From Cohnella ginsengisoli (GTDB lineage Bacteria; Bacillota; Bacilli; Paenibacillales; Paenibacillaceae): 64,000 nt of DNA. Numbering within the stretch: position 1 is the stretch's first letter; each line of letters begins with the position of its first letter. A program made the translations under genes and the position numbers. This document shows, piece after piece, positions 19,690 to 28,990 of this stretch. The notes under the pieces were generated by a model. The model had not been told where the DNA came from. It ran no database searches and saw only the letters and a program-made list of their open reading frames with translations. The DNA lies in the NCBI RefSeq assembly GCF_029525555.1, contig NZ_JAPDHZ010000002.1, positions 223,868 to 287,867 of the forward strand, in the 5' to 3' direction.

Positions 19690-19718
19690 TTTACAAGGGC
19701 GTAGGGCCGTGCTATTCT
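19690..19718 (+). promoter_or_regulatory. sigma-A promoter of the proB T-box leader
   Basis: TTTACA (19690-19695), 17-base spacer, TATTCT (19713-19718), predicted start near 19725, 30 bases after the mtnE stop. Confidence 0.6.
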
Positions 19719-19724
19719 TAAACC

Positions 19725-20008
19725 AACCGGCATCGCCAGCCATGGCGCTGCCTCCGTCCTCCATTAAACGCTATGACGGGAAACGAAGGAAATTCGCGCC
19801 GATCAGAGAGCAAATTCCATTGGCTGGGAGAATTTGCGCGGTCGCCCTCCTTCCCCCATCCCCGAGCGGCCGGCGAAGAGCCGGACGGAGCCTGCCGTTA
19901 CCGGGCGTTCAAGCGGACGTTTTCTTCGCCTTCGCGGCAGGGAGCGTCAACGAAGGTGGTACCGCGGGAGTCAGGCTCTCGTCCTTTGAACAGGACGGGG
20001 GCCTTTTT
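19725..20008 (+). ncRNA. T-box riboswitch leader of proBA (probably proline tRNA-specific)
   Basis: The T-box core AAGGTGGTACCGCGG is at 19953-19967, immediately followed by a terminator: GGCTCTCGTCCT (19974-19985) pairs with AGGACGGGGGCC (19992-20003), then T5. Uncharged tRNA binding to the core would form the antiterminator and let transcription enter proB. The Stem I distal part is recognisable (AGAGAG, then paired GCAAATT/AATTTGC around 19808-19840). The specifier codon could not be fixed by eye; a Pro codon (CCN) is expected because B. subtilis proBA is controlled by a proline T-box. Confidence 0.93.
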
Positions 20009-20071
20009 GCTTGCGTTTAAGCGGTTTACGCGCAAAAGCTCGATCATGCATAAGGAAAGGAAGCGGTAAGG

Positions 20072-21190
20072 ATGCGTCGCATCGTCGTCAAGATCGGCAG
20101 CAGCTCGCTCGCGGGCGAATCCGGCGGGCTTAATCGGCAAAGCTTCGGTTACTTCGCCGCCGAGATCGCTGCCCTTCACCGTCAGGGCGTGCAAACTTTG
20201 CTCGTCAGCTCGGGCGCCATCGCGGCCGGCTACCGGGCGGTCGGTTACGAGGCCAGACCGAAGCTCGTGCACGAAAAGCAGGCGGCAGCCGCCGTCGGCC
20301 AGGCGCTGCTGATGCAGGCTTATCAGGAGGCGTTCGCGCCCTACGGCATCGCCGCCGCGCAAATCTTGCTTACGCGGCCCGACTTCAGCCAGCGACAGCG
20401 CGCGCAAAACGCGCAGCGCACGATCGAGGAGCTGCTGCGCCAAGGGGTCGTGCCGATCATTAACGAAAACGACACCGTCGCCGTGGACGAGATCAAATTC
20501 GGGGAGAACGATTCTCTCTCCGCGCTCGTCGGGAATCTCGTAAAGGCGACCGGCCTGTATATTCTGACTGACATTGAGGGGCTGTTCACGGCCGATCCGC
20601 GCAAGGACGCTTCGGCCGTGCGCATCGACCGCGTGGAGGTCATCTCCGAGGAGCTGTACCGGATCGCGGGCGGCGCCGGCTCGTCGGTCGGCACGGGCGG
20701 CATGCGGTCCAAGATCGAAGCGGCGCGCATCGCCATGGGCGGCGGCGTGCCGACGTTCGTCGGACGCTCGACCGAACCGGGCGATCTGCTCGCTGCCGTC
20801 GAAGGCCGCGGGAAGGGCACCTACTTCGCGGCTTCCCTTCACTCGCTGCCCGCGAAAAAGCAATGGATCGGCTTCTTGTCGGTCCCCCAGGGCCGCGTCT
20901 TCGTCGACCCCGGCGCCGAAGCGGCGCTGCTGAACGGCGGACGCAGCCTGCTGCCAGCGGGCGTCACGCATGTCGAGGGCGAATTCCACCCCGGCGACGT
21001 GGTCGAGGTCGTGAGCGGCGGCCGAACGCTCGGGCGCGGCGTATCGAATTATGACGCCTGGCAGATCACCGCGGTGGCCGGACTGTCGAGCGAAGAAGCC
21101 GCGCGACGCGTAGAAGTCGGGCGCATCGAGATCATACACAGAGACGAATGGGTCACCACATACGTACCCAAGGAGGCGAAAGGATCATGA
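20072..21190 (+). CDS. proB: glutamate 5-kinase
   Basis: A 372-residue kinase that phosphorylates glutamate, the first step of proline synthesis. The amino acid kinase domain begins RRIVVKIGSSSLA, with SSGAIAAGYRAVGY, the feedback-inhibition loop region INENDTVAVDEIKFGENDSLSA, and the nucleotide loop GTGGMRSKIEAA. A C-terminal PUA domain follows (about residues 285-365), as in the long form of the enzyme. It is translated directly after the T-box leader and overlaps proA by four bases. Confidence 0.97.
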   Translation: MRRIVVKIGSSSLAGESGGLNRQSFGYFAAEIAALHRQGVQTLLVSSGAIAAGYRAVGYEARPKLVHEKQAAAAVGQALLMQAYQEAFAPYGIAAAQILLTRPDFSQRQRAQNAQRTIEELLRQGVVPIINENDTVAVDEIKFGENDSLSALVGNLVKATGLYILTDIEGLFTADPRKDASAVRIDRVEVISEELYRIAGGAGSSVGTGGMRSKIEAARIAMGGGVPTFVGRSTEPGDLLAAVEGRGKGTYFAASLHSLPAKKQWIGFLSVPQGRVFVDPGAEAALLNGGRSLLPAGVTHVEGEFHPGDVVEVVSGGRTLGRGVSNYDAWQITAVAGLSSEEAARRVEVGRIEIIHRDEWVTTYVPKEAKGS

Positions 21191-22434
21191 GCGAAGCGAG
21201 AAACAAAGCGATCGCGGCCGGTACGGCGACGGCGGCCTTGAACAATCTGACGACGGCGCAAAAGAACGAAGCGCTCGCTCTAATGGCGGACGCGCTCGTC
21301 GCGAACCGGGACGATATCATCGCCGGCAACGTCATCGACATCGAACGCGGACGGGCAGGCGGCACGTCCGAGTCTCTCCTCGACCGGCTGCGGCTCGATG
21401 ACAAACGCATAGAGGCGATCGCGCAAGGCTTGCGCGAGGTCATCGCCCTGCCCGATCCGGTCGGCGAGACGATCGCCGCGTTCGAACGGCCGAACGGCCT
21501 TCGGATCGAACAGCTGCGCGTACCGATCGGCGTCGTGGGCATCATTTATGAAGCGCGGCCGAACGTGACCGTGGACGCCGCCGGGCTATGCCTGAAAACG
21601 GGCAATGCGGTCGTGCTCCGCGGCGGATCCGCGGCGCTCGAATCGAACAAGCGCATCGTCGCCGCCCTTCGCGGCTCGCTGCGCCAAAGCGCCGTACCCG
21701 AGGACGCGCTGCAGCTCGTCGAGGACGCGAGCCGAGCTTCGGCCAACGAGATGCTCAAGCTGAACGGCCTCCTCGACGTCATTATTCCGCGCGGCGGCGC
21801 GGCGCTCATCCGCAACGTCGTCGAAAACGCGACCGTGCCCGTCATCGAGACCGGCGCGGGCATCTGCCACACCTACGTCGACGCGACGGCCGACTATGAC
21901 ATGGCCGAAGCAATCGCGCTGAACGCGAAGATCCAGCGCCCTTCCGTTTGCAATTCGATGGAAACGCTGCTGATCCACGCGGACTTCGCGGGCAAGCATC
22001 TCGAGCGGCTGGCCGACAGCTTTCGCCGGGCTAGCGTCGAGCTGCGCGCCGATGCTGCCGCAAGAGCCCGCGTATCTTGGGCGATCGAAGCGACGGACGA
22101 AGACTATGCGACCGAATACAACGACTTTATATTGAACGTTCGCGTCGTGGGCGATCTCGACGAAGCGCTGGCGCATATCGCCAGGTTCGGCACGAAGCAT
22201 TCCGAATGCATCGTGACCGAGGATCAGGCGAACGCCGACCGCTTCCTGCAAGAGGTCGACGCGGCGGCCGTCTATCACAACGCCTCTACCCGGTTCACCG
22301 ACGGCTTCGAGTTCGGCTTCGGCGCCGAGATCGGCATCAGCACCCAGAAGCTTCATGCGCGGGGACCGATGGGACTGCCCGCGCTGACCTCGACCAAATA
22401 CCGGATCCGGGGTAACGGACAGACGCGCGGATAA
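21187..22434 (+). CDS. proA: glutamate-5-semialdehyde dehydrogenase (gamma-glutamyl phosphate reductase)
   Basis: A 415-residue NADPH-dependent reductase for the second proline step. Seen: PIGVVGIIYEARPNVTVDAAGLCLKTGN, IPRGGAAL, the catalytic Cys in KIQRPSVCNSMETLL, and HNASTRFTDGFEFGFGAEIG spread across the protein. The start at 21187 follows AAGGAGG and overlaps the proB stop (ATGA); an upstream in-frame start at 21148 lies inside proB and lacks such a site. Confidence 0.97.
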   Translation: MSEARNKAIAAGTATAALNNLTTAQKNEALALMADALVANRDDIIAGNVIDIERGRAGGTSESLLDRLRLDDKRIEAIAQGLREVIALPDPVGETIAAFERPNGLRIEQLRVPIGVVGIIYEARPNVTVDAAGLCLKTGNAVVLRGGSAALESNKRIVAALRGSLRQSAVPEDALQLVEDASRASANEMLKLNGLLDVIIPRGGAALIRNVVENATVPVIETGAGICHTYVDATADYDMAEAIALNAKIQRPSVCNSMETLLIHADFAGKHLERLADSFRRASVELRADAAARARVSWAIEATDEDYATEYNDFILNVRVVGDLDEALAHIARFGTKHSECIVTEDQANADRFLQEVDAAAVYHNASTRFTDGFEFGFGAEIGISTQKLHARGPMGLPALTSTKYRIRGNGQTRG

Positions 22435-22490
22435 CCATTTGGTTCATTAACCATTAATGACGTTAAATAAAGGATTGGAGACGAACATCG

Positions 22491-23360
22491 ATGAATGCGA
22501 CGCAAGACATACTCACCCATTCTAAAATATGTTTTTATGGCGCAGGTTCGATGGCAGAAGCCATTATACGCGGTCTCGTGGACACCGGGGCTGCGCCAGC
22601 CGGCAACATCACGGTGTTCAACCGGTCGAATGCAGAAAGGCTCGCCGAGCTTCGCGGACGCTATGGCGTATTGACCGCGGACAGCGAAGCCGCGAGGCAA
22701 GACGCGCTGCTCACCGCGGACGTCATCGTGTTGGCCATGAAGCCAAAAGATGCCGCGGCGGCATTGAAGGCGTTTGCGCCTGCGCTGCGCGCGGAGCAAC
22801 TGATCGTTTCGGTCATCGCCGGCCTATCGATCGATACGATCCGCCAGCTGACCCGCGCGGACCAGCCCGTCGTGCGGACGATGCCCAACACGTCCAGCAG
22901 CATCGGACTCGGCGCGACCGGCATCGCCTTCTCCGAAGGCTTGCCGGATGACGCGCAGCGTCTCGCCCTCGACATGTTCGGCGCCGTCGGCATCGCGCAG
23001 GTCGTCGAAGAGCGTCTGATGGATGCGGTAAACGCCGTGTCGGGCAGCGGCCCCGCCTACATCTACTACGTCATGGAAGCAATGATCGCCGCAGGCGTCG
23101 CACAAGGCCTCACCCCCGAAGCCGCGCGCGAGCTGACCGTGCAGACGGTTCGCGGCGCGGCGGACATGGTTCGGATTACCGGGGAGCAGCCGGCCGAGCT
23201 GCGCCGCAAAGTCACTTCGCCGAACGGCACGACCCAGGCGGCGATCGAAACGTTGCAGCGGCTTGGCGTCGACGAAGCGTTCTCCGCCGCCATGGATCGC
23301 TGCGCGGCGCGCGCCGGCGAGCTGGGACGCGCGATCGCCGAAGAGGCGTTAGGCGGTTGA
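22491..23360 (+). CDS. proC: pyrroline-5-carboxylate reductase
   Basis: A 289-residue enzyme for the last proline step, reducing pyrroline-5-carboxylate. The Rossmann motif is FYGAGSMAEAI, then MKPKD, RTMPNTSSSIGLG, and the C-terminal signature around AVSGSGPAYIYYVMEA and VTSPNGTTQAAIETL. It lies 56 bases after proA in the same direction and completes a full proBAC set behind the T-box. Confidence 0.96.
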   Translation: MNATQDILTHSKICFYGAGSMAEAIIRGLVDTGAAPAGNITVFNRSNAERLAELRGRYGVLTADSEAARQDALLTADVIVLAMKPKDAAAALKAFAPALRAEQLIVSVIAGLSIDTIRQLTRADQPVVRTMPNTSSSIGLGATGIAFSEGLPDDAQRLALDMFGAVGIAQVVEERLMDAVNAVSGSGPAYIYYVMEAMIAAGVAQGLTPEAARELTVQTVRGAADMVRITGEQPAELRRKVTSPNGTTQAAIETLQRLGVDEAFSAAMDRCAARAGELGRAIAEEALGG

Positions 23361-23419
23361 TGGGCCGTCTCCGCATGTCGCCTCCCAATTACGGGACGCG
23401 AATTCTCAACCATTTCAAC

Positions 23420-23445
23420 AGCATCTACAGCATCTACAGCATCTG
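23420..23445 (+). repeat. three tandem copies of a 9-base unit
   Basis: AGCATCTAC occurs three times head to tail (third copy ends TG), flanked by AACAG and CTGTT, in the 109-base gap between proC and mtnW. No riboswitch or terminator consensus is visible in the gap. Confidence 0.8.
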
Positions 23446-23469
23446 TTAACAGAAAGAAGGTATCGCGAA

Positions 23470-24710
23470 ATGAGCGTGAACATGAGCCAGGCGTCCTATC
23501 GCCTGTTCGACGACAAGGCGGACTTCGCCAAAAAAAGCCGAAGGCATCGCCGTCGGCCTAACCGTCGGAAGTTGGACCGAGCTGCCGGAAGTGGCCAAGC
23601 AAAAAATGGAGAAGCATCTCGGGCGGGTCGTCTCCGTCGAGACGCATGAACCCGACGGCGCGAGGCCCGGCGAGCGCTACGCCGACATTACGATCGAATA
23701 TCCCGACGTCAACTTCAGCCGGGACATTCCGGCCCTGCTCGTGACCGTGTTCGGCAAGCTGTCGATGGACGGCCGCATCAAGCTGACCGGTCTGAAGCCG
23801 TCCGGCGAGTTCCTCTCCGCCTTCCCCGGTCCCAAGCTCGGACTCGAAGGCGTCAGGGCATATCTAGGCGTGAACGATCGTCCGCTCCTCATGAGCATTT
23901 TCAAATCCGTCATCGGATACGACCTGTCCGGCCTGCGAGAGCAGTTCCTCCAGCAGGCGCTCGGCGGCGTCGACTTGATCAAGGACGACGAGATTTTGTT
24001 CGAAAATCCGCTCACGCCGCTGGAGCGCCGCGTGGAGGCGTGCATGTCCGCCGCGCGCGAAGCCGAATCCGTCACCGGCCAGAAGCTGATCTACTTCGCC
24101 AACCTGACGGGACCGACGTCCAAGCTTCGCGAAAACGCGCTGCGGGCCATCGATGCCGGCGTCAACGGCCTGCTGTTCAACGTGCTGGCGTACGGCTTCG
24201 ACGCGCTGGCCGAGCTGGCTGCGGATCCGGCGGTCAACGTCCCCATCGCGGCACATCCGGCGATGGCCGGTGCCTATTATCCATCGCCGCACTACGGAAT
24301 CTCCGCGTCCGTCCTGCTCGGCACCCTCATCCGGATCGCCGGCGCGGATCTGTCCCTCTTCCCTTCGCCTTACGGCTCCGTCGTCATGCCGAAGGCCGAG
24401 AACCTGGCGGTCCAGGACGCACTCGTAAACGATGCGCTGCCTCAAAAAGCAGTCTTGCCGGTACCGTCCGCAGGCATTCATCCCGGCCTGGTACCGCTCA
24501 TCGTCCACGACTTCGGACGCGACGTCGTCGTCAATGCGGGCGGCGGCGTCCACGGCCATCCGCTCGGCGCGGCCGCCGGCGGACAAGCCTTCCGCCAGGC
24601 GATCGACGCCGTGCTCGCCGGCCAGGACCTTGAAGCCTATGCGTCCGCCGGCGGCGACCGCGAGCAGTTGAAGCTCGCGATCGAGCGCTGGGGGGGTGCG
24701 CCGCCCTTGA
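23470..24710 (+). CDS. mtnW: 2,3-diketo-5-methylthiopentyl-1-phosphate enolase, RuBisCO-like (two apparent frameshifts)
   Basis: Removing one A from 23530-23536 and one G from 24690-24696 gives a 412-residue protein, matching the 414 residues of B. subtilis MtnW. It is a RuBisCO-like enolase: FANLTGP, GVDLIKDDEILFENP with the lysine that is carbamylated and the metal-binding acidic residues, AHPAMAG and NAGGGVHGHP for phosphate binding. It tautomerises the diketone phosphate in methionine salvage. ATG 23470 follows AAGAAGG. Corrected, the stop (24708-24710) overlaps a TTG start of mtnX. Uncorrected, the sequence reads through into mtnX as a false fusion. Confidence 0.88.
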
Positions 24711-25381
24711 GCAAGCGAACCTTCAACAAGCCGCCCGTCTTGTTCTGCGACTTCGACGGCACGATCACGCTCAGCGACAATATCGTCGCCGTCATGAAGC
24801 AGTTCGATCCGCCCGGCTGGCGGCCGATCGTCGATGACATCGTCGCGCTGCGCAAGTCCGTGCGCCAGGGCGTCGGCGAGATGTTCGCCTTGATCCCTTC
24901 CGCCCGGCGACAGGAGATCACCGATTACATCCTGTCTACGGCCGGCATCCGGCCCGGCTTTCAATCGCTGCTCGATTGGTGCAAGGCGAGCGGCGTCGAG
25001 TTTTACGTGACGAGCGGCGGCATCGACTTTTTCGTCTATCCGATGCTCGCGCCTTTCGAGATTCCGCTCGACCATATTTATTGCAACGGCAGCAGCTTCG
25101 AGGGAGAGCGTATCGAGATTTTGTGGCCGCATGCCTGCGACGGCGCGTGCGACAACGATTGCGGCATGTGCAAAACAACGGTCATTCGCCGTTTTCCGAA
25201 AGAACAATATACGCGCATTCTCATCGGAGACAGCGTGACGGATTTTGCGGGGGCGAAGCTGGTCGATCTTGTGTTCTCCCGCTCCCACCTGACCGAGCGC
25301 TGCGCCGAGCTGGGACTTCCGCATATACCGTTCGAGACGTTCCACGACGTCGTCAGACATTTGGATGAAGGAGATTGGTAA
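24707..25381 (+). CDS. mtnX: 2-hydroxy-3-keto-5-methylthiopentenyl-1-phosphate phosphatase
   Basis: A 224-residue HAD phosphatase acting on the product of MtnW to give the acireductone precursor. HAD motif I is FCDFDGTIT, motif II YVTSGGIDFF, and the C-terminal motif IGDSVTDFAGAK; a Cys-rich insertion (HACDGACDNDCGMC) matches the cluster seen in Bacillus MtnX. The proposed TTG start overlaps the corrected mtnW stop by four bases. If the 24690-24696 G run is truly seven long, MtnW and MtnX would be one polypeptide. Confidence 0.88.
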   Translation: MSKRTFNKPPVLFCDFDGTITLSDNIVAVMKQFDPPGWRPIVDDIVALRKSVRQGVGEMFALIPSARRQEITDYILSTAGIRPGFQSLLDWCKASGVEFYVTSGGIDFFVYPMLAPFEIPLDHIYCNGSSFEGERIEILWPHACDGACDNDCGMCKTTVIRRFPKEQYTRILIGDSVTDFAGAKLVDLVFSRSHLTERCAELGLPHIPFETFHDVVRHLDEGDW

Positions 25382-25385
25382 TTCG

Positions 25386-26024
25386 ATGAGCGACATTTTA
25401 CTTGAAGACAAGCAGCGGGTATACCGCGAACTGGACGCGGTCAAATCGGACTTCGCCGCCCGGGGCTGGTTCCCCGGGACGAGCGGCAATCTGTCGATGC
25501 GGGTCGGCGGCTTCGAGCCGGGAAGCTTCGCATTCGCGGTCACGGCGAGCGGCAAGGACAAGGCTGCGTCGACGCCGGAGGACTTTTTGCTCGTCGATCA
25601 GTCGGGCGCGCCGATCGAGGCTACGCGGCTCAAGCCTTCCGCGGAAACGCTGATTCATTGCGAGATTTACCGCCAGACGGGCTGCGGCGCCATTTTCCAT
25701 ATTCACTCCGTGTTCAACAGCATCGTCTCCGAGCTGTTCTGGGAGCGGCGCGCCGTCCCCGTTGAAGGCGTCGAACTGATCAAAGCGTTCAACATCTGGG
25801 ACGAAGAAGCCGTCATCGACGTGCCCATCGTCTCCAACTTCGCCGACATTCCGCGCATCGTGCCGGAGGTCAAGGATCGTCTGGACAAGCGGATCCCCGG
25901 CATTCTTCTGCGCAAACACGGCATCTATGCCTGGGGCCGCGACGCGTTCGAAGCGCGCAAGCATCTGGAGGCGTTCGAGTTTCTGTTCGAATACGTATAC
26001 CGGATGGCGCTGCTGAAGCGCTGA
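25386..26024 (+). CDS. mtnB: methylthioribulose-1-phosphate dehydratase
   Basis: A 212-residue class II aldolase-fold enzyme that dehydrates methylthioribulose-1-phosphate in methionine salvage. Zinc ligands are in FHIHSVFN and LLRKHG, the substrate loop in FPGTSGNLSMR and TASGKDK. ATG 25386 follows AAGGAG; the in-frame ATG at 25365 would absorb that site. It sits four bases after mtnX. The dioxygenase mtnD, which follows in B. subtilis, is absent here. Confidence 0.95.
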   Translation: MSDILLEDKQRVYRELDAVKSDFAARGWFPGTSGNLSMRVGGFEPGSFAFAVTASGKDKAASTPEDFLLVDQSGAPIEATRLKPSAETLIHCEIYRQTGCGAIFHIHSVFNSIVSELFWERRAVPVEGVELIKAFNIWDEEAVIDVPIVSNFADIPRIVPEVKDRLDKRIPGILLRKHGIYAWGRDAFEARKHLEAFEFLFEYVYRMALLKR

Positions 26025-26048
26025 CCGATTGGCTACCGCGCATGCAAA

Positions 26049-26087
26049 GAGCCCGCCTTCCTTCCCGGAAGCGCGGGCTTGTTTTTT
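26049..26087 (+). terminator. intrinsic terminator after mtnB
   Basis: AGCCCGC (26050-26056) pairs with GCGGGCT (26073-26079), with an additional inner TTCC/GGAA pairing, followed by TG and T6. It lies 25 bases past mtnB and separates it from the convergent DUF2500 gene. Confidence 0.85.
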
Positions 26088-26100
26088 GTATGAGATTCGC

Positions 26101-26493
26101 TCACGACCTGCCGACGAGACGCAAGCCCCTGTCCTTTTCCCGTTCGAAGCCGTAGAAGCGCGTGCCCTGATAAGTCAGCATGCCGGCATCCTGCTCCGCC
26201 AGCAGGCCGTACTCGCCGCCGCTCATCTTGAATTCGATGCGGGCGCCGTCCGAGAGCTCGAACGTCGCGTAGTAATAAGTATCCGACTGGTGATGGGAGA
26301 TGCCGTCGTCGTGATGATGGCGATAATGGACGAGCGAACGCTTGGAGACGACGCGGGAGGCGACGGACAACAGCGGCTGCTTGTTGTTGTGGCTCCACTC
26401 TCCGATGCTACGGACGCCGAAGATCGCGATGATGCCGAGTACCACGCAGAACAGAACCGGAAGAATGACCTGCAGTTCGCCCAAAATGTCCAA
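26101..26493 (-). CDS. DUF2500-type membrane protein
   Basis: A 130-residue protein with one N-terminal membrane helix (about residues 8-28, VILPVLFCVVLGIIAIFGV) and a beta-rich soluble part typical of DUF2500 (YYYATFELSDGARIEFKM ... GMLTYQGTRFYGFER). A His-rich stretch (YRHHHDDGISHH) lies between them and might bind metal. Function unknown. Upstream bases 26494-26615 hold an inverted repeat (TAGCCGC/GCGGCT) but no gene. Confidence 0.8.
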   Translation of the reverse strand: MDILGELQVILPVLFCVVLGIIAIFGVRSIGEWSHNNKQPLLSVASRVVSKRSLVHYRHHHDDGISHHQSDTYYYATFELSDGARIEFKMSGGEYGLLAEQDAGMLTYQGTRFYGFEREKDRGLRLVGRS

Positions 26494-26615
26494 ATCGATC
26501 CGCTCCTCTCAGTTCCTGTCGCCGGCCTAGCCGCTTATACCTATATGTACGCGGCTCGGTCCGAAAACTTAACTGAAAAAAACGGAACCGCCTTGAAGGA
26601 TCGGAAACCCGTCCC

Positions 26616-26999
26616 TTAAGGCTTCGTGGACTTGATCTTGCTGACGTGGCGGAAGCGGAGCGCCGACCAGACGACATCGATCGCGACATTGCTGACGACG
26701 CGGTAATCGGTCCGGGTCTCCATGATCCGCCACAGCAGATCGCGGTTCAAATCGGTCTGAACCTTGGCGGATTGCTTCGGATACGAGATCCAGCAGACGG
26801 CGTCCGGCTGCAGCAGCGGGATGATTTTCGGCAGCGTTTTCAGGACGTCCTCGGTGTTTTTGACGAACACGAGCACAAAGTCGAATCTGCCCTCCGCCTG
26901 CGTCTCGACGTCGACGCCGAGGTCGAAGCCCTCCGGCGCCCCGTATACGAGCGCCCTCCCCGTTTTGTAATACAATTTTTGATAAAGCGGCTTTTCCAT
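26616..26999 (-). CDS. conserved hypothetical protein, DUF3052-like
   Basis: A 127-residue soluble protein without signal or membrane segment. The pattern KTLPKIIPLLQPDAVCWISYPKQSAKVQTDLNRD resembles small DUF3052-type proteins found in Gram-positives; assignment is tentative. A strong hydrophobic beta strand (RFDFVLVFV) followed by helices suggests an alpha/beta fold. It is 48 bases downstream of dnaD and could be the last gene of the hbd-ackA-dnaD transcript. Confidence 0.6.
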   Translation of the reverse strand: MEKPLYQKLYYKTGRALVYGAPEGFDLGVDVETQAEGRFDFVLVFVKNTEDVLKTLPKIIPLLQPDAVCWISYPKQSAKVQTDLNRDLLWRIMETRTDYRVVSNVAIDVVWSALRFRHVSKIKSTKP

Positions 27000-27047
27000 C
27001 GTCGCATGCTCCTTCTTGTCATCTGGTCGAACGGCCTGCCCCCTCGG

Positions 27048-27773
27048 TCAGCGCCCGGTACGGAAGCGCTGGGCGTGCGCCCTTGCGTCCTCTACGCTGC
27101 GGACCCGATTGCGGCTCCATTCGAGCAATATTCTGTCCATGTATCGAAAAGATAGCTTGCCCGCAAACACCGATTCTTTGAGCGCGAACAAGATCAATTC
27201 TTCCGCATACTTGTCTTGATCGAGCCAGCCGGCGATCGTCTCCGCCTCCATCGGCGAGATCGGACGCCCGAACTCCCGCTCGAATACGGCGAACAGGCTG
27301 ACCGTCTCCGCGTGCGGACCGTCCTCCGGGACCGAACGGGCTCCGGCCGCGAAGTCCGCGGCTCCCTGAATGGCGGACGGCGTCTGGGACCCCGCAGCCC
27401 GAACAGGGGCTTCTCCCGACACGACCAGTTGTGCGATCGCCTGGAAGAGGCCGGCCAGATTGTAGCGCTCGGCCCTGATGCCAGACACCGGGTCGCTCAT
27501 CTCGTCGATCGCGATCAAGCCGCGGCGGATGAGCTTCTGCAGCGACTCGCCGATGACGGCGCCCGATGCCCCGAGCCGCTGCTGCAGCTGCTCCATCGTC
27601 GGAAAATCGTTCTGCTCCAGCTGCCTGAAGGCGACGACCTGGATCAGCAGCATGCAGTCGGTGTCGGACAGCCCCAGCATCCGGTAGACGCGCAGCAGCG
27701 CGTAAGGAATGCTGGCCGCGCCGTCCATGTAGGCTTCGGCCAGGCTGGCCGCCATGCCGCCGGCGTCACTCAT
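27048..27773 (-). CDS. dnaD: DnaD-family replication initiation protein
   Basis: A 241-residue protein with an N-terminal winged-helix domain (LLRVYRMLGLSDTDCMLL ... LIRRGLIAIDE) and a C-terminal DnaD domain ending FRYMDRILLEWSRNRVRSVEDA, the DnaD signature that contacts single-stranded DNA. DnaD helps DnaA remodel oriC and restarts replication. The ATG lies inside the end of ackA (eight-base overlap). In B. subtilis dnaD is followed by nth, but not here. Confidence 0.88.
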   Translation of the reverse strand: MSDAGGMAASLAEAYMDGAASIPYALLRVYRMLGLSDTDCMLLIQVVAFRQLEQNDFPTMEQLQQRLGASGAVIGESLQKLIRRGLIAIDEMSDPVSGIRAERYNLAGLFQAIAQLVVSGEAPVRAAGSQTPSAIQGAADFAAGARSVPEDGPHAETVSLFAVFEREFGRPISPMEAETIAGWLDQDKYAEELILFALKESVFAGKLSFRYMDRILLEWSRNRVRSVEDARAHAQRFRTGR

Positions 27774-28990
27774 CGGCCGCAGCCTCCTCGGCCGCCTTCA
27801 CGAGCCTGTACGTGTCGCGCGCGATAAGCAATTCCTCGTTCGTCGGCACGACGAGTACCTCGACCTTGGAGGCATCCGTCGAGATTCTGCGCGATTCGCC
27901 GGAACGGACCCGGTTGCGCGCGTCGTCGAGCTCGATGCCGAGGAACGTCAGACCCTCGCAGACCGCCTTGCGAAGCACGTCCGAGTTTTCGCCGACGCCG
28001 GCCGTGAATAGCAGTACGTCGATGCCGTTCATCGCGGCCGCGTACGCGCCGACATATTTGCGGATGCGGTAGACGTACATCTCGAACGCGGTCTTCGCAG
28101 GCTCGCTGCCTTCGTTCATCGCCTGCACGACTTCGCGCATGTCGCTGCTGATGCCGGAAATCGCGATCAGCCCGCTGTGCTTGTTCAGCATCGAGTTGAC
28201 CTCCGACAGCGTCAGCTCTTCCTTGTTCATCGCGTACGGCACGATCGCGGGATCCAGATCGCCGCTGCGCGTGCCCATCATGAGCCCCTCGAGCGGCGTC
28301 ATGCCCATGCTCGTATCGAACGATTTGCCGCCCAGTATCGCCGTGCAGCTCGCGCCGTTGCCGATATGGCAGCTGACGATCTTCAGCTCCTCAAGCGGCT
28401 TGGCCAGGTACTCGGCAGCCTGCTTGCTCACGTAATCGTGCGACGTCCCGTGGAAGCCGTAGCGCCGGATCTGATGCTTGCGGTAGAGCACCATCGGAAT
28501 CGCGTACAAGTACGAGGTCTTGGGCATCGTCTGATGAAAAGCCGTATCGAATACGACCGCCTGCGGAACGTCCGGCAGGTTGGTCTCCACGGCGAGGATG
28601 CCCATCATATGGGCCGGATTGTGCAACGGCGCCAGGTCGAACAGCTTGCGAACCTCCAACTTGACGTCCGCGTCGATCAGCACCGACTCGCTGAACGTCT
28701 CCCCCTCCGTGCACGATCCGATGGCCGACGGCCTGCACCTCGTCGATATTGCGCAGCACGCCGAAGCGGCGGTGCGTCAGCATGTCGAGCACCTTGCGGA
28801 CGGCCGTCGTATGCTCCAGAATCTCGCTGACTTCGCGTACTTCCGGCTGACCTTCGACCTCGTGCGTCAGAATCGACGACTCCATGCCGATCCGTTCCAC
28901 GCGGCCTTTGGCGAGCACGTTTTCCGTCTTCATGTCGTACAGCTGGTATTTCAGCGAGGAGCTTCCCGCGTTGATGACTAGCACGTTCAT
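27766..28990 (-). CDS. ackA: acetate kinase (one apparent frameshift)
   Basis: Removing one C from 28701-28705 gives a 407-residue acetate kinase. Motifs: VINAGSSSLKYQLYD (ASKHA phosphate loop), GHRIVHGGE, the catalytic Asp region VVFDTAFHQTMP, HIGNGASC, and FTAGVGENS. It interconverts acetyl phosphate plus ADP with acetate plus ATP. It overlaps the upstream dehydrogenase gene (ATGA) and the downstream dnaD start. Butyrate kinase was considered, but the length and HRIVHGG motif favour acetate kinase. Confidence 0.92.

Noticed and set aside
23591..25381. A fused RuBisCO-like enolase and HAD phosphatase
   Set aside because: The junction depends on a seven-G run; six G gives MtnW of normal length and an overlapping TTG start for MtnX.
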